NCBI RefSeq assembly: GCF_014164585.1
Contig: NZ_JACJFM010000051.1
Span: 1 to 34,694 of the forward strand
Origin: Oceanospirillum sediminis
Lineage (GTDB): Bacteria > Pseudomonadota > Gammaproteobacteria > Pseudomonadales > Halomonadaceae
Direction: 5' to 3'
DNA: 34,694 nt
Position 1 is the stretch's first letter. Each line of letters starts with the position of its first letter. Below, piece after piece: positions 18,418-26,781 of the stretch. The notes below the pieces were generated by a model that was not told the origin of the DNA, searched no databases, and worked only from the letters and a program-made list of their open reading frames with translations. A program made the position numbers and the translations under genes.

Positions 18418-19731
18418 ATGAAGCTGACCCGAGGTCTGTATAGTGCGTTACTGACGCTGATTTCTCCTGTTTTACTATGGAAAATCAGCAAAGAAGGCAC
18501 CGAGCAGAATAAATTTTCAGAGCGACTGGGCTATACCCCGGCGCTGCCTATTAAACCTGTCATCTGGCTTCATGCCGCTTCTGTTGGTGAGGTGATCGCA
18601 GCCACACCACTGATTCATAAACTTCAGCGTGAATATGAAAATCATCTGTTGCTGGTGACAACGATGACCGCAACCGGTGCCCGTCAGGCCAGAAAGGCGC
18701 TGAAGGGACAGGGGACTCATCTACTGCTGCCTCTGGATCTGCCCTGGGTCGCTTCCCGTTTTCTGGATAATGTTAAACCGGAAGTTGCGGTGTTTATGGA
18801 AACTGAGCTCTGGCCTAATCTGATTCATGGCTGCCATAAACGGGAGATCCCTTTTATTATTGCCAATGGCCGCTTGTCGGAAAAATCCATGCATCATTAT
18901 CAGCATCGTATGGGGCCTGTGATTGCTGAGGTACTGAAGGAGGTTACTGCAATTGCGGCCAAGTCAGATAAAGATGCTCACAGCTTTGTTGAACTTGGTG
19001 CTCCGGCAGAAAAAGTGATAGTCACTGGAACCATTAAGTTTGATGTTGTTCCGGCGATTGGGCTGGAAGATAAAGCCAGTGCATTGCGGGAGCAGATGTT
19101 TGCTGAACGTCCTGTCTGGGTTGCAGGCAGTACTCATCCGGGAGAGGACGAGCGCATTCTTGCTGCTCATGATCTGGTCAGGGAGCGCTATCCGGATGCT
19201 GTGCTGATTCTGGTACCTCGACACCCTCAGCGCTTTGACAGTGTGGCTGAACTGCTGGAGCGGGAAGAGGTCGCGTTTACCCGCCGCTCTTCTGATAACG
19301 ACTTTACTGATGAACACAGTGTATTGCTGGCTGATACCATGGGCGAGCTGATGCTGATGTATGCGATGTCTGATGTTGCTTTTGTGGCGGGTAGCCTGAA
19401 GCCTGTCGGAGGGCACAATCTTCTGGAACCTGCCTGTCTGAGTAAACCGGTATTATCCGGTGGTTACCTGTTCAACTTCCAGGATGTAGCAGATCTGTTT
19501 GATGAGCAGGAGGCTCTGATCCGGTGTGATGACAGTGGTGATTTGTCTCAGCAGATAACAGACCTGTTGAGTAATGATGAACGCAGAGAAGAGATGGGAC
19601 AGAAAGCCCTGTCCGTTGTTGAGAAAAATCGAGGGGCACTGGAGCGGCAATTCCAGCTGATCCGTACCAGCCTGATAGCGGCAGAACAGAGGAAAAATGA
19701 GTCAGAACAAGCGCAAACAGTTGAAGAGTAA
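18418..19731 (+). CDS. waaA: 3-deoxy-D-manno-octulosonic acid transferase
   Basis: WaaA (KdtA) moves Kdo from CMP-Kdo to lipid IVA. The 437-aa protein (E. coli 425) has an N-terminal membrane anchor (residues 6-22), the catalytic-base motif LHAASVGEV with Glu58, METELWPN near 122-129, GTIKFD, VPRHPQRF, and the C-terminal donor site VAGSLKPVGGHNLLEPA. With KdkA and OpsX nearby it may be monofunctional (one Kdo), as in Haemophilus; this is inference. The gene overlaps the next by 35 bp. The ATG at 18418 has CGGAAT upstream. Confidence 0.96.
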   Translation: MKLTRGLYSALLTLISPVLLWKISKEGTEQNKFSERLGYTPALPIKPVIWLHAASVGEVIAATPLIHKLQREYENHLLLVTTMTATGARQARKALKGQGTHLLLPLDLPWVASRFLDNVKPEVAVFMETELWPNLIHGCHKREIPFIIANGRLSEKSMHHYQHRMGPVIAEVLKEVTAIAAKSDKDAHSFVELGAPAEKVIVTGTIKFDVVPAIGLEDKASALREQMFAERPVWVAGSTHPGEDERILAAHDLVRERYPDAVLILVPRHPQRFDSVAELLEREEVAFTRRSSDNDFTDEHSVLLADTMGELMLMYAMSDVAFVAGSLKPVGGHNLLEPACLSKPVLSGGYLFNFQDVADLFDEQEALIRCDDSGDLSQQITDLLSNDERREEMGQKALSVVEKNRGALERQFQLIRTSLIAAEQRKNESEQAQTVEE

Positions 19732-20626
19732 GGCCGTTAACCGGTTACTGGTGCCTTTTCTGTCATTTTGCAGTAAGCAGCCATTACCCCGTTTACATCG
19801 TTGGGGGCGATGGTTAGGACAAGTGCTGTATTGGATGAATGGGCGTAATATCCAGGTGACCCGAACCAATCTTGCTCTGTGTTATCCTCAATTGTCAGAT
19901 GATGCCCGGGAACAGAAAGTCAGAGCCAGTACTTTACAGACCGCAAACATGGGACTGGAGCTGGGCTGGAGCTGGATGATTCCCTTTGATCAGCTGATCG
20001 CATCTGTGCGTCAGGTGCATGGTCAGGAGTATCTGGAAGCGGCTAAGGCTGAAGGCCACGGAGTGATTATCCTGGGGCCTCATCTGGGCAACTGGGAGGT
20101 ATTTGGTCTGTTTCTGAGTCATCACTATGAGATGACGGCCATGTATGCTGTGCCCAAAATTGACGCACTGGATAAGATCATTACTGATGGTCGTAGTCGC
20201 TCCGGCATGCTGATGGTACCAGCCAGTATGAAAGGTGTGGCTAAGCTGCTTAAGCAGCTGCAGAAAGGTGAGCTGGTAGGTAATCTTCCTGACCAGGAAC
20301 CGGATGATCCTTCCGGCGGTGTGTTTGCGCCTTTTATGGGGGTTGAAGCATTTTCCCCGAAACTGGTGACACGGCTGATCAGCAAAACCGGAGCCCGTGT
20401 GGTGGCTGGTTTTGCCAGGCGACTGCCGGATGGACAGGGTTTTGATATTCACTTTATCCCGGCTGATGAGCGGGTGTATGACAGTGATGATGTGGTCGCG
20501 GTGTCTGGTGTGAATCGTATGGTTGAAAACCTGGTTGAACTGGCTCCGGATCAGTATCAGTGGGAATATAAACGCTTTAAACGTCGGCCAGAAGGCCAGC
20601 CTGGTTTATATCCCAGACGAAAATAG
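19697..20626 (+). CDS. lpxL: LpxL/HtrB-type lipid A acyltransferase
   Basis: The enzyme adds a secondary acyl chain to Kdo-lipid A. The 309-aa length fits the family (E. coli LpxL 306). The catalytic HX4E motif is H129-LGNW-E134 in GPHLGNWEVFG. LVGNLPDQEPDDPSGGVFAPFMG is the conserved active-site neighbourhood. An N-terminal hydrophobic segment anchors it to the inner membrane. It starts inside waaA (35-bp overlap) with AGAGGA before the ATG, so the two are almost certainly co-transcribed and translationally linked. Which position and chain length it uses cannot be read from sequence. The terminator at 20672-20702 ends the unit. Confidence 0.92.
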   Translation: MSQNKRKQLKSKAVNRLLVPFLSFCSKQPLPRLHRWGRWLGQVLYWMNGRNIQVTRTNLALCYPQLSDDAREQKVRASTLQTANMGLELGWSWMIPFDQLIASVRQVHGQEYLEAAKAEGHGVIILGPHLGNWEVFGLFLSHHYEMTAMYAVPKIDALDKIITDGRSRSGMLMVPASMKGVAKLLKQLQKGELVGNLPDQEPDDPSGGVFAPFMGVEAFSPKLVTRLISKTGARVVAGFARRLPDGQGFDIHFIPADERVYDSDDVVAVSGVNRMVENLVELAPDQYQWEYKRFKRRPEGQPGLYPRRK

Positions 20627-20671
20627 TGTTCAGGTCAGGTACTTCGGTGTCTGTTACCGGTACAGATAAAG

Positions 20672-20702
20672 AAAAAGGCAGTGCCTTCGGGCCTGCCTTT
20701 TT
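20672..20702. terminator. Bidirectional terminator between lpxL and trkH
   Basis: AAAAAGGCAG (20672-20681) and CTGCCTTTTT (20693-20702) pair; inside, GCC-TTCG-GGC adds three pairs with a stable tetraloop past one bulged T. T-runs on both strands serve lpxL on plus and trkH on minus. Confidence 0.85.
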
Positions 20703-20738
20703 CCGTTTTACTTACTGTCCTGAAAAATCAGATCAGGG

Positions 20739-22187
20739 TCAGCGCCGCCAGAATGTCGGAGTAAAGAGCACCAGTAGGGTGAAAATCTCCAGACGTCCCA
20801 GCAGCATGGCGATAATCAGAATCCATTTCGCAGTATCCGGGATATTGCCGTAGTGGGATGCTACTTCTCCCAGACCCGGCCCCAGATTGTTCAGTGCAGA
20901 ACCAACGGCTGACCAGGCGGTAACCTGATCCAGCCCGGTAGCCAGCAGGCCAATCAGCATGACCACAAACAGCATCAGATAAACCGAGAAAAAGCCCCAG
21001 ACGGCTTCAATCACCCGGTCTGGTACGCTGCGGCCGCCGAGTTTGACCGGAATGATCGCATTAGGGTGTACCAGCCGCTTAATCTCACGCATGCCCTGTT
21101 TCAGAATCAACAGGATACGAATGACCTTCATACCACCACCGGTAGAACCGGCACAGCCCCCGACAAAGGCAGCCAGAAATAAAGTGAAGGGCAGCACACT
21201 GGGCCACTGAGAAAAATCGGCTACGCCAAAGCCTGTGGTCGTGGCTACAGAAACCACTTCAAAGATGCCGTAACGCAAAGAGGCCATAGGGTCATAGGTC
21301 TCTGTCAGCCAGAGTACGCCACCGGCACTGGCTGAAATAACCAGCAACAGGAAGAAGAAAAAACGGAATTCAGGATCGCTGGCATAATGGGCAAAGGAAC
21401 GCTCTCGCCAGGCAATAAAGTGCAGGGAGTAATTGACCGCTGAGATCAGCATAAAGAAAACACAGATGCCTTCAATTAACGGACTGTCGAAGTAACCGAT
21501 ACTGGCATCATGGGTTGAAAAGCCACCAATGGCAACCGTGGCAAAGCTGTGACTGACGGCGTCGAACAGGCTCATACCGGCCAGCCAGTAAGCTCCGGCA
21601 CACAGAATGGTCAGGCTCAGATAGATATACCAGAGCGCTTTGGCGGTCTCAGTGATACGCGGTGTCAGTTTGTTATCTTTGACAGGTCCTGGAGTTTCGG
21701 CCCGGTACAGCTGCATCCCACCGATACCTAGCATCGGCAGAATCGCAACGGCCAGTACGATGATACCCATCCCCCCCAACCACTGCAGTAGCTGGCGATA
21801 GAACAACAGAGACTCTGGCAGCAGATCCAGTCCTGTAATCACGGTTGCTCCTGTAGTGCTGAGGCCAGAGATTGATTCGAATGCGGCATCGGTAAAGCTC
21901 AGTCCGGGGTGCTCAGCCAGATACATAGGAATAGCACCGAACAGACCCAGTACGGTCCAGAACAGTACGACCACCAGAAAGCCATCACGGGTACGCAGTT
22001 CTTTCCGGACCCGGCGCACCGGTAACCAGGTAAAGAAGCCGGTGAAGAAGGTAATGGCCATGCCGGTAATAAAAGCGACATGGGCACCATCTTTATACAG
22101 CGCTGACAACAGAATAGAAGGCATCATAGTGAAGCTGAACAGCATCAGCAGAATGCCCAGAATACGCATCGTAATTACGATATTCAT
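20739..22187 (-). CDS. trkH: Trk potassium uptake protein TrkH
   Basis: TrkH is the K+-conducting membrane subunit of the Trk system, gated by cytoplasmic TrkA. The 482-aa protein (E. coli 483) has about ten membrane helices and four pore-loop repeats. Filter regions are recognisable as STTGATVITG, TVAIGGFSTHD, TTTGFGVADF and NLGPGLGEV. VGGCAGSTGGGMKVIRIL is a hallmark. The ATG at 22187 gives an N-terminus like E. coli TrkH; an alternative ATG six codons in is possible. It follows trkA on the same strand after 148 bp of structured spacer. Confidence 0.96.
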   Translation of the reverse strand: MNIVITMRILGILLMLFSFTMMPSILLSALYKDGAHVAFITGMAITFFTGFFTWLPVRRVRKELRTRDGFLVVVLFWTVLGLFGAIPMYLAEHPGLSFTDAAFESISGLSTTGATVITGLDLLPESLLFYRQLLQWLGGMGIIVLAVAILPMLGIGGMQLYRAETPGPVKDNKLTPRITETAKALWYIYLSLTILCAGAYWLAGMSLFDAVSHSFATVAIGGFSTHDASIGYFDSPLIEGICVFFMLISAVNYSLHFIAWRERSFAHYASDPEFRFFFFLLLVISASAGGVLWLTETYDPMASLRYGIFEVVSVATTTGFGVADFSQWPSVLPFTLFLAAFVGGCAGSTGGGMKVIRILLILKQGMREIKRLVHPNAIIPVKLGGRSVPDRVIEAVWGFFSVYLMLFVVMLIGLLATGLDQVTAWSAVGSALNNLGPGLGEVASHYGNIPDTAKWILIIAMLLGRLEIFTLLVLFTPTFWRR

Positions 22188-22242
22188 AGAGGCTGATTAA
22201 CCTGTTTTGTGGATCAATCGATTAAAGATGACCAGAATATAT

Positions 22243-22324
22243 ACCTGAACAAAAGTGTGTTGATATTCTGCATAGCTCTACCGGAGAATACGGCGGTGTT
22301 AAACAGATACACTGTTGTTCAGGT
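22243..22324 (-). other. Structured spacer between trkA and trkH
   Basis: ACCTGAACAA (22243-22252) and TTGTTCAGGT (22315-22324) are exact reverse complements 62 nt apart. One mismatch inside, AGTGT/ACACT continues the stem, and TATTCT (22264-22269)/AGAATA (22285-22290) forms an inner hairpin. It would fold in the leader of trkH or the tail of trkA. No family is recognised. Confidence 0.4.
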
Positions 22325-22335
22325 GCTTAATCCCA

Positions 22336-23709
22336 TCAGAAAAATGCCAGACCCACCTGGAACAGGCGTTCAACTTCCCGGATCTTGCGCTTGTCGACCA
22401 TAAACAGAATGACATGGTCATCCTGCTCAACAACGACATCATCATGGGCAATAATGACTTCTCCGCTGCGTACAATGGCGCCGATAGTCGTGCCGTCTGG
22501 CAGGTCGATCTCCTCGATCGCTTTACCCACAACTTTAGAGCTGCGCTGATCGCCGTGTGCGATGGCTTCAATGGCTTCAGCAGCCCCGCGGCGTAGAGAG
22601 TGAACATTGACAATGTCGCCACGACGTACATGAGTCAGCAGGCTACCGATAGTCGCCATCTGTGGGGATACGGCGATATCAATCTCACCTCCCTGAACCA
22701 GATCCACGTAAGCGGCATTATTTATCAGAGTCAGTACCTTGCTGGCCCCAAGACGTTTCGCCAGCATGGACGACATGATGTTTACTTCATCGTCATTGGT
22801 CAGTGCACAGAAAATATCCACTTCGTCGATATTTTCTTCCACCAGCAGGTCTTTATTGGTTGCACTGCCATGCAGGACAATAGTGCGCCCCAGTTTTTCA
22901 GACAGTTCCTGACAACGGGGCAGGCCATATTCGATTATCTTGACCTGGTACTCATGCTCAAGTGCTTCCGCCAGACGCTCACCAATATTGCCTCCTCCGG
23001 CAATCATGATGCGTTTGTACTGGTGATCCACTTTACGCAGTTCACTCATCACTGCTTTGATATTGTGACGGGCGGCGATAAAGAAGACTTCATCATCGGC
23101 CTCAATCACAGTATTACCCTGAGGGATAATCGGACGGTTACGGCGATAGATGGCAGCAACCCGGGTATCGACATTAGGCATATGCTGGCGCAGATAACCC
23201 AGCTCCTGTCCTACCAGGGGACCGCCATAATAGGCGCGTACGGCGACCAGCTGAGCCACACCACCGGCAAAGTCCATCACCTGCAGAGCTCCCGGGTATT
23301 CGATCAGGCGCTTCACATGATTGGTCACCACCTGTTCCGGACTGATCAGAACATCAATCGGAATGGCTTCTGTGCCAAATAAACCTTTTCGGCCAGAGTA
23401 GGCGTTGGAGCGGACACGGGCAATTTTGGTAGGGGTGCGGAACATAGTGAAAGCGATCTGACAGGCGATCATGTTTACTTCATCGCTGTTGGTAACGGCA
23501 ATCAGCATATCGCAATCTTCGCCGCCAGCCTGTCTCAGGACATTAGGGTAAGAGCCTTTACCCTGAACCGTACGGATATCAAACCGGTTCTGTAGTTCTC
23601 TGAGCCTGGCACCATTGGTATCGACGACGGTAATGTCGTTTTCCTCAATGGCGAGGTTCTCGGCCAGGGTGCCGCCAACCTGTCCGGCACCCAGAATAAT
23701 AATTTTCAT
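22336..23709 (-). CDS. trkA: Trk system regulatory subunit TrkA
   Basis: TrkA is the cytoplasmic NAD(H)/nucleotide-binding ring that gates TrkH. The 457-aa protein (E. coli 458) contains two RCK units. The first Rossmann motif is GAGQVGG at residues 7-13 and the second, [17 protein letters not shown], lies near 235-250. Each is followed by a TrkA-C domain. It begins 26 bp after the rsmB stop, so def-fmt-rsmB-trkA look co-transcribed. The ATG at 23709 gives the standard [13 protein letters not shown]. Confidence 0.97.
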   Translation of the reverse strand: MKIIILGAGQVGGTLAENLAIEENDITVVDTNGARLRELQNRFDIRTVQGKGSYPNVLRQAGGEDCDMLIAVTNSDEVNMIACQIAFTMFRTPTKIARVRSNAYSGRKGLFGTEAIPIDVLISPEQVVTNHVKRLIEYPGALQVMDFAGGVAQLVAVRAYYGGPLVGQELGYLRQHMPNVDTRVAAIYRRNRPIIPQGNTVIEADDEVFFIAARHNIKAVMSELRKVDHQYKRIMIAGGGNIGERLAEALEHEYQVKIIEYGLPRCQELSEKLGRTIVLHGSATNKDLLVEENIDEVDIFCALTNDDEVNIMSSMLAKRLGASKVLTLINNAAYVDLVQGGEIDIAVSPQMATIGSLLTHVRRGDIVNVHSLRRGAAEAIEAIAHGDQRSSKVVGKAIEEIDLPDGTTIGAIVRSGEVIIAHDDVVVEQDDHVILFMVDKRKIREVERLFQVGLAFF

Positions 23710-23735
23710 GGTTGAGTCTCAGTCCGTTGCATCAG

Positions 23736-25040
23736 TTAGTCTGGCTTCTGCAGTACGGCGTAAAAGAAACCATCATGGCCATCAGGCTGAGGAAACAGCT
23801 GCTGACCTGAGCCGGTTTCGATTCCGAATTCAGCGTTGACCGGACCAATCAGACTGGCGTCAGATTTAGTCACAAACTGCTGAATATTCCTTGTGTTTTC
23901 TATGGCTAAAACGGAGCAGGTAGCATAAACCATGATGCCGCCGGGTTTAAGTGTTTTCCAGAGCAACTGCAGCATTGATTGCTGTAGTTCAGCTAAGGCC
24001 GCAATATCGGTTTTACGACGCAGCCACTTAATATCCGGGTGACGACGAATGACTCCGGTGGCTGAGCAGGGAGCGTCCAGCAGAATCCGATCGAACAGCT
24101 GTCCATCCCACCAGTTGTCCAGTTGGGTAATATCGGAGCAGTGCAGTTCAGCCGATAACCCCAGGCGTTGAAAATTCTCTTCCACGCGTTGCAGTCGGTT
24201 GGCTTCACTGTCCACGGCGACGACGGAGAGAGAGGGTTCCCGCTCCAGCATATGAGCAGTTTTACCGCCGGGTGCCGCACAGGCATCCAGTACCCTTTGT
24301 CCGGGTTGCAGCTGCAGAAGATCAGCGGATAACTGAGCAGCTTCATCCTGCACACTGACCATACCTTGCTCAAAACCGGGTAAACGGGTGACATCCGTCG
24401 CTTTACTCAACCGGATTCCGTCCGGGGCATAATCGCAGGCAAAGGCATCCAGGCCCTGATCCTGCAGTAATGCCAGATAATCGTCCCGGCTGCTCTGACT
24501 GCGATTAACCCGGAGAATCATAGGTGGGTGCTGATTATTGGCATCCACCACAGCATTCCAGTGTTCCGGCCAGTCTTCCTGTAGTTGTTTCAGAATCCAG
24601 TTCGGATGGGCCAGGCGAGCGGCATCAGAGCGTTGCAGGTGTTCTGTCAGAGCGGTTTCTTCCCTCTGGAAGCGACGCAGACAGCCATTCAGTACACCCT
24701 TTGCCCAGCTTTTTTCCAGCAGCTGGGCACCGGATACGGTTTCGTTAATTGCGGCATGGGCCGGAATACGGGTATAAATCAGCTGATACAGTCCCAGCAG
24801 CAGCAGCAGATCCACATCTCTGTCTTTGGACTTAAAGGGTTTTTCCAGTAGCTGATTGCGCAGGCCTTCCAGACGGCTCAGCCAGCGCAGGGTGCCAAAA
24901 CAGAGTTCCTGCAGCAATCCCCGGTCTTTTTCTGCCACCTGCTCCAGCTGAGCAGGCAGGCTGGCGGACAGAGATTCTTTCTGATTAACCACAGGCAGTA
25001 GCGCGCGAACAGCGGCTACCCGAACATTGGGACGTGCCAT
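23736..25040 (-). CDS. rsmB: 16S rRNA (cytosine(967)-C(5))-methyltransferase
   Basis: RsmB methylates C967 of 16S rRNA using SAM. The 434-aa protein (E. coli 429) has an N-terminal NusB-like RNA-binding domain (about 1-140) and a Rossmann methyltransferase domain. Motifs seen are VLDACAAPGGKT near 249, LDAPCSATGV near 320 and the catalytic-cysteine motif YATCSVLAIEN near 370. It sits 20 bp after the fmt stop. The ATG at 25040 is the first in-frame start. Confidence 0.97.
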   Translation of the reverse strand: MARPNVRVAAVRALLPVVNQKESLSASLPAQLEQVAEKDRGLLQELCFGTLRWLSRLEGLRNQLLEKPFKSKDRDVDLLLLLGLYQLIYTRIPAHAAINETVSGAQLLEKSWAKGVLNGCLRRFQREETALTEHLQRSDAARLAHPNWILKQLQEDWPEHWNAVVDANNQHPPMILRVNRSQSSRDDYLALLQDQGLDAFACDYAPDGIRLSKATDVTRLPGFEQGMVSVQDEAAQLSADLLQLQPGQRVLDACAAPGGKTAHMLEREPSLSVVAVDSEANRLQRVEENFQRLGLSAELHCSDITQLDNWWDGQLFDRILLDAPCSATGVIRRHPDIKWLRRKTDIAALAELQQSMLQLLWKTLKPGGIMVYATCSVLAIENTRNIQQFVTKSDASLIGPVNAEFGIETGSGQQLFPQPDGHDGFFYAVLQKPD

Positions 25041-25060
25041 AATCTGATTGATGCTCCTGT

Positions 25061-26017
25061 TTATTCGCCCAGACGGGTTTCACCGGCGGTAAACAGTTGT
25101 TTACCTGAGTTCAGAATATCGGTAATTGCCATCGCTTTTTTGCCCGGAATCTGCAGTGTGTTAATGCGCAGTACACCTTCACCACAGGCGATCACCAGAC
25201 CGGTTTTATCGGCGCTGAGCACAGTTCCAGGTGTCTGATCATGCCCGGTTTGTTCTGCCTGGGCCTGCCAGATACGCAGGGTTTCGCCATCCAGCAGTGT
25301 CCAGGCCACGGGCCAGGGATTGAATGCCCGTACGGTTCGATCCAGCTCAATCGCAGGCTTTGACCAGTCCAGCTCACCTTCAGCTTTACTCAGTTTTTCA
25401 GCGTAATTGGCCAGGTTGTCATCCTGGACTTCGGCAGTCAGGGTACCGGCAGCCAGACCATCAACGGCGTCTTTCAGTGCGTCGCCACCCTGTAAGGCCA
25501 GTTTGTCATGCAGGCTCTGGGCGGTATCGGTATCTTCAATTGGCAGATAGGTTTTCAGCAGCATAGGGCCGGTATCCAGCCCGGCTTCCATCTGCATAAT
25601 GGTGACACCGGTTTCTTTATCACCCATATGAATAGCACGCTGAATCGGTGCTGCGCCCCGCCAGCGAGGTAACAGAGAGCCATGCACATTAATACAACCC
25701 AGGCGAGGAGTATCCAGTACCACCTGAGGCAGAATCAGGCCATAGGCCACCACGACCATCAGGTCCGCATTCAGAGCTGCCAATGTTTGCTGCGCCTCTT
25801 CATCTCTCAGGGTCAGAGGCTGATACACAGGAATATCCTGAGTCAGGGCCAGGGATTTAACAGCGCTGGGAGTCAGTTTCCGGCCTCGGCCAGCCGGGCG
25901 GTCCGGCTGCGTGTATACTGCGATAACTTCATGCGGAGTCTCCAGTAGTGCTTCCAGAGAGCGAGCAGCGAAGTCGGGTGTACCGGCAAAAATAATGCGT
26001 AAAGGCTGAGTGGACAT
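25061..26017 (-). CDS. fmt: Methionyl-tRNA formyltransferase
   Basis: Fmt formylates initiator Met-tRNA with 10-formyl-THF. The 318-aa protein (E. coli 315) shows FAGTPDFA (10-17), [13 protein letters not shown], the catalytic-core [20 protein letters not shown] and DTGPML, then the C-terminal OB-fold tRNA-binding domain with [12 protein letters not shown]. It follows def after 66 bp. That gap holds a perfect 11-bp hairpin without a T-run, which may tune the def/fmt ratio. Confidence 0.97.
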   Translation of the reverse strand: MSTQPLRIIFAGTPDFAARSLEALLETPHEVIAVYTQPDRPAGRGRKLTPSAVKSLALTQDIPVYQPLTLRDEEAQQTLAALNADLMVVVAYGLILPQVVLDTPRLGCINVHGSLLPRWRGAAPIQRAIHMGDKETGVTIMQMEAGLDTGPMLLKTYLPIEDTDTAQSLHDKLALQGGDALKDAVDGLAAGTLTAEVQDDNLANYAEKLSKAEGELDWSKPAIELDRTVRAFNPWPVAWTLLDGETLRIWQAQAEQTGHDQTPGTVLSADKTGLVIACGEGVLRINTLQIPGKKAMAITDILNSGKQLFTAGETRLGE

Positions 26018-26034
26018 GGGATCTCCATAACGAG

Positions 26035-26060
26035 ATCAGGCCAGCGTAGGCTGGCCTGAT
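26035..26060 (-). other. Hairpin between def and fmt
   Basis: ATCAGGCCAGC (26035-26045) and GCTGGCCTGAT (26050-26060) pair exactly around GTAG. On minus the sequence after the stem (CTCGTTATGG) has no T-run, while a T-run precedes it, so it is not a classic terminator for this transcript. It may be an RNA-processing or stability element. Confidence 0.45.
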
Positions 26061-26083
26061 AAAAAACAGGGAATGAATACAGA

Positions 26084-26599
26084 TCAGGCCTGGCGAACCA
26101 GTTCACGCTGGCGTTTTTCCATAAGCTTACGTACACGGTTACGTTTCATGGTTGACAGATAATCGACAAACAGTTTGCCATCCAGATGATCAACTTCATG
26201 CTGAATGCAGTGGGCCAGCAGTCCATCGGCTTCCATTTCATAAGGGTTGCCGTCACGATCCAGTGCTTTCAGGTTTACTCGCAGATGGCGTTTTACGTCG
26301 GCATAGTATTCCGGCACTGACAAACAGCCTTCCTGCATCATTTCAGTATCACTATCAATCGGTGTGTATTGCGGATTGATCAGTACATAGGGCTGGTCCT
26401 TATCTTCAGATACATCCATCACAATAATACGCTGGTGGATATTTACCTGAGTAGCAGCCAGACCAATTCCTTTCGCGTGATACATGGTTTCAAACATGTT
26501 ATCGATGATATGACGAACATCATCGTTCACTTCTTCAACAGGTTTCGCGACCGTCCGCAGACGGGCATCAGGAAATTCAAGGATCTGATACAGTGCCAT
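26084..26599 (-). CDS. def: Peptide deformylase
   Basis: Def removes the N-formyl group from new proteins, reversing the mark placed by Fmt. The 171-aa protein (E. coli 169) has all three active-site motifs: GIGLAATQ (44-51), EGCLSVPE with metal ligand Cys92, and H134-E-V-D-H138 with the catalytic Glu135. It is first of def-fmt-rsmB-trkA(-trkH). A plausible sigma-70 promoter lies 73-101 bp upstream, and a partial parS-like palindrome lies between promoter and gene. Confidence 0.98.
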   Translation of the reverse strand: MALYQILEFPDARLRTVAKPVEEVNDDVRHIIDNMFETMYHAKGIGLAATQVNIHQRIIVMDVSEDKDQPYVLINPQYTPIDSDTEMMQEGCLSVPEYYADVKRHLRVNLKALDRDGNPYEMEADGLLAHCIQHEVDHLDGKLFVDYLSTMKRNRVRKLMEKRQRELVRQA

Positions 26600-26605
26600 G
26601 ATGAG

Positions 26606-26621
26606 CCTTTCACGTGAAAAT
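26606..26621. promoter_or_regulatory. Degenerate parS-like palindrome upstream of def
   Basis: The 12-bp core TTTCACGTGAAA (26608-26619) equals the parS core, but the outer G/C and terminal bases differ (12/16 match). It is 7 bp before the def start, where bound protein could also affect expression. It may be a weak ParB site or an unrelated operator. Confidence 0.35.
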
Positions 26622-26671
26622 TAGCTGAGATTTTGTAGTCAGAATACTGTGTTCTGATCAATTTGACTGGT

Positions 26672-26700
26672 ATTGTAGGTGGCTGGTTCCACTGTAGCAA
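26672..26700 (-). promoter_or_regulatory. Proposed promoter of the def operon
   Basis: On minus, TTGCTA (26695-26700) and TACAAT (26672-26677) are 17 bp apart, matching 4/6 and 5/6 of the sigma-70 consensus. The leader would be about 66 nt. Confidence 0.5.
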
Positions 26701-26781
26701 CGCTCTTTGTTACCAGAAAGCCACGGATACCGGCTTTCTCTGCGGTTTTGACCGCATTTTCAGAGATCTGAGAAAGGATAC

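Noticed and set aside
22600-23382. 260-codon plus-strand frame opposite trkA
   Set aside because: It is antisense to TrkA, with His/Gln/Thr-rich shadow composition.
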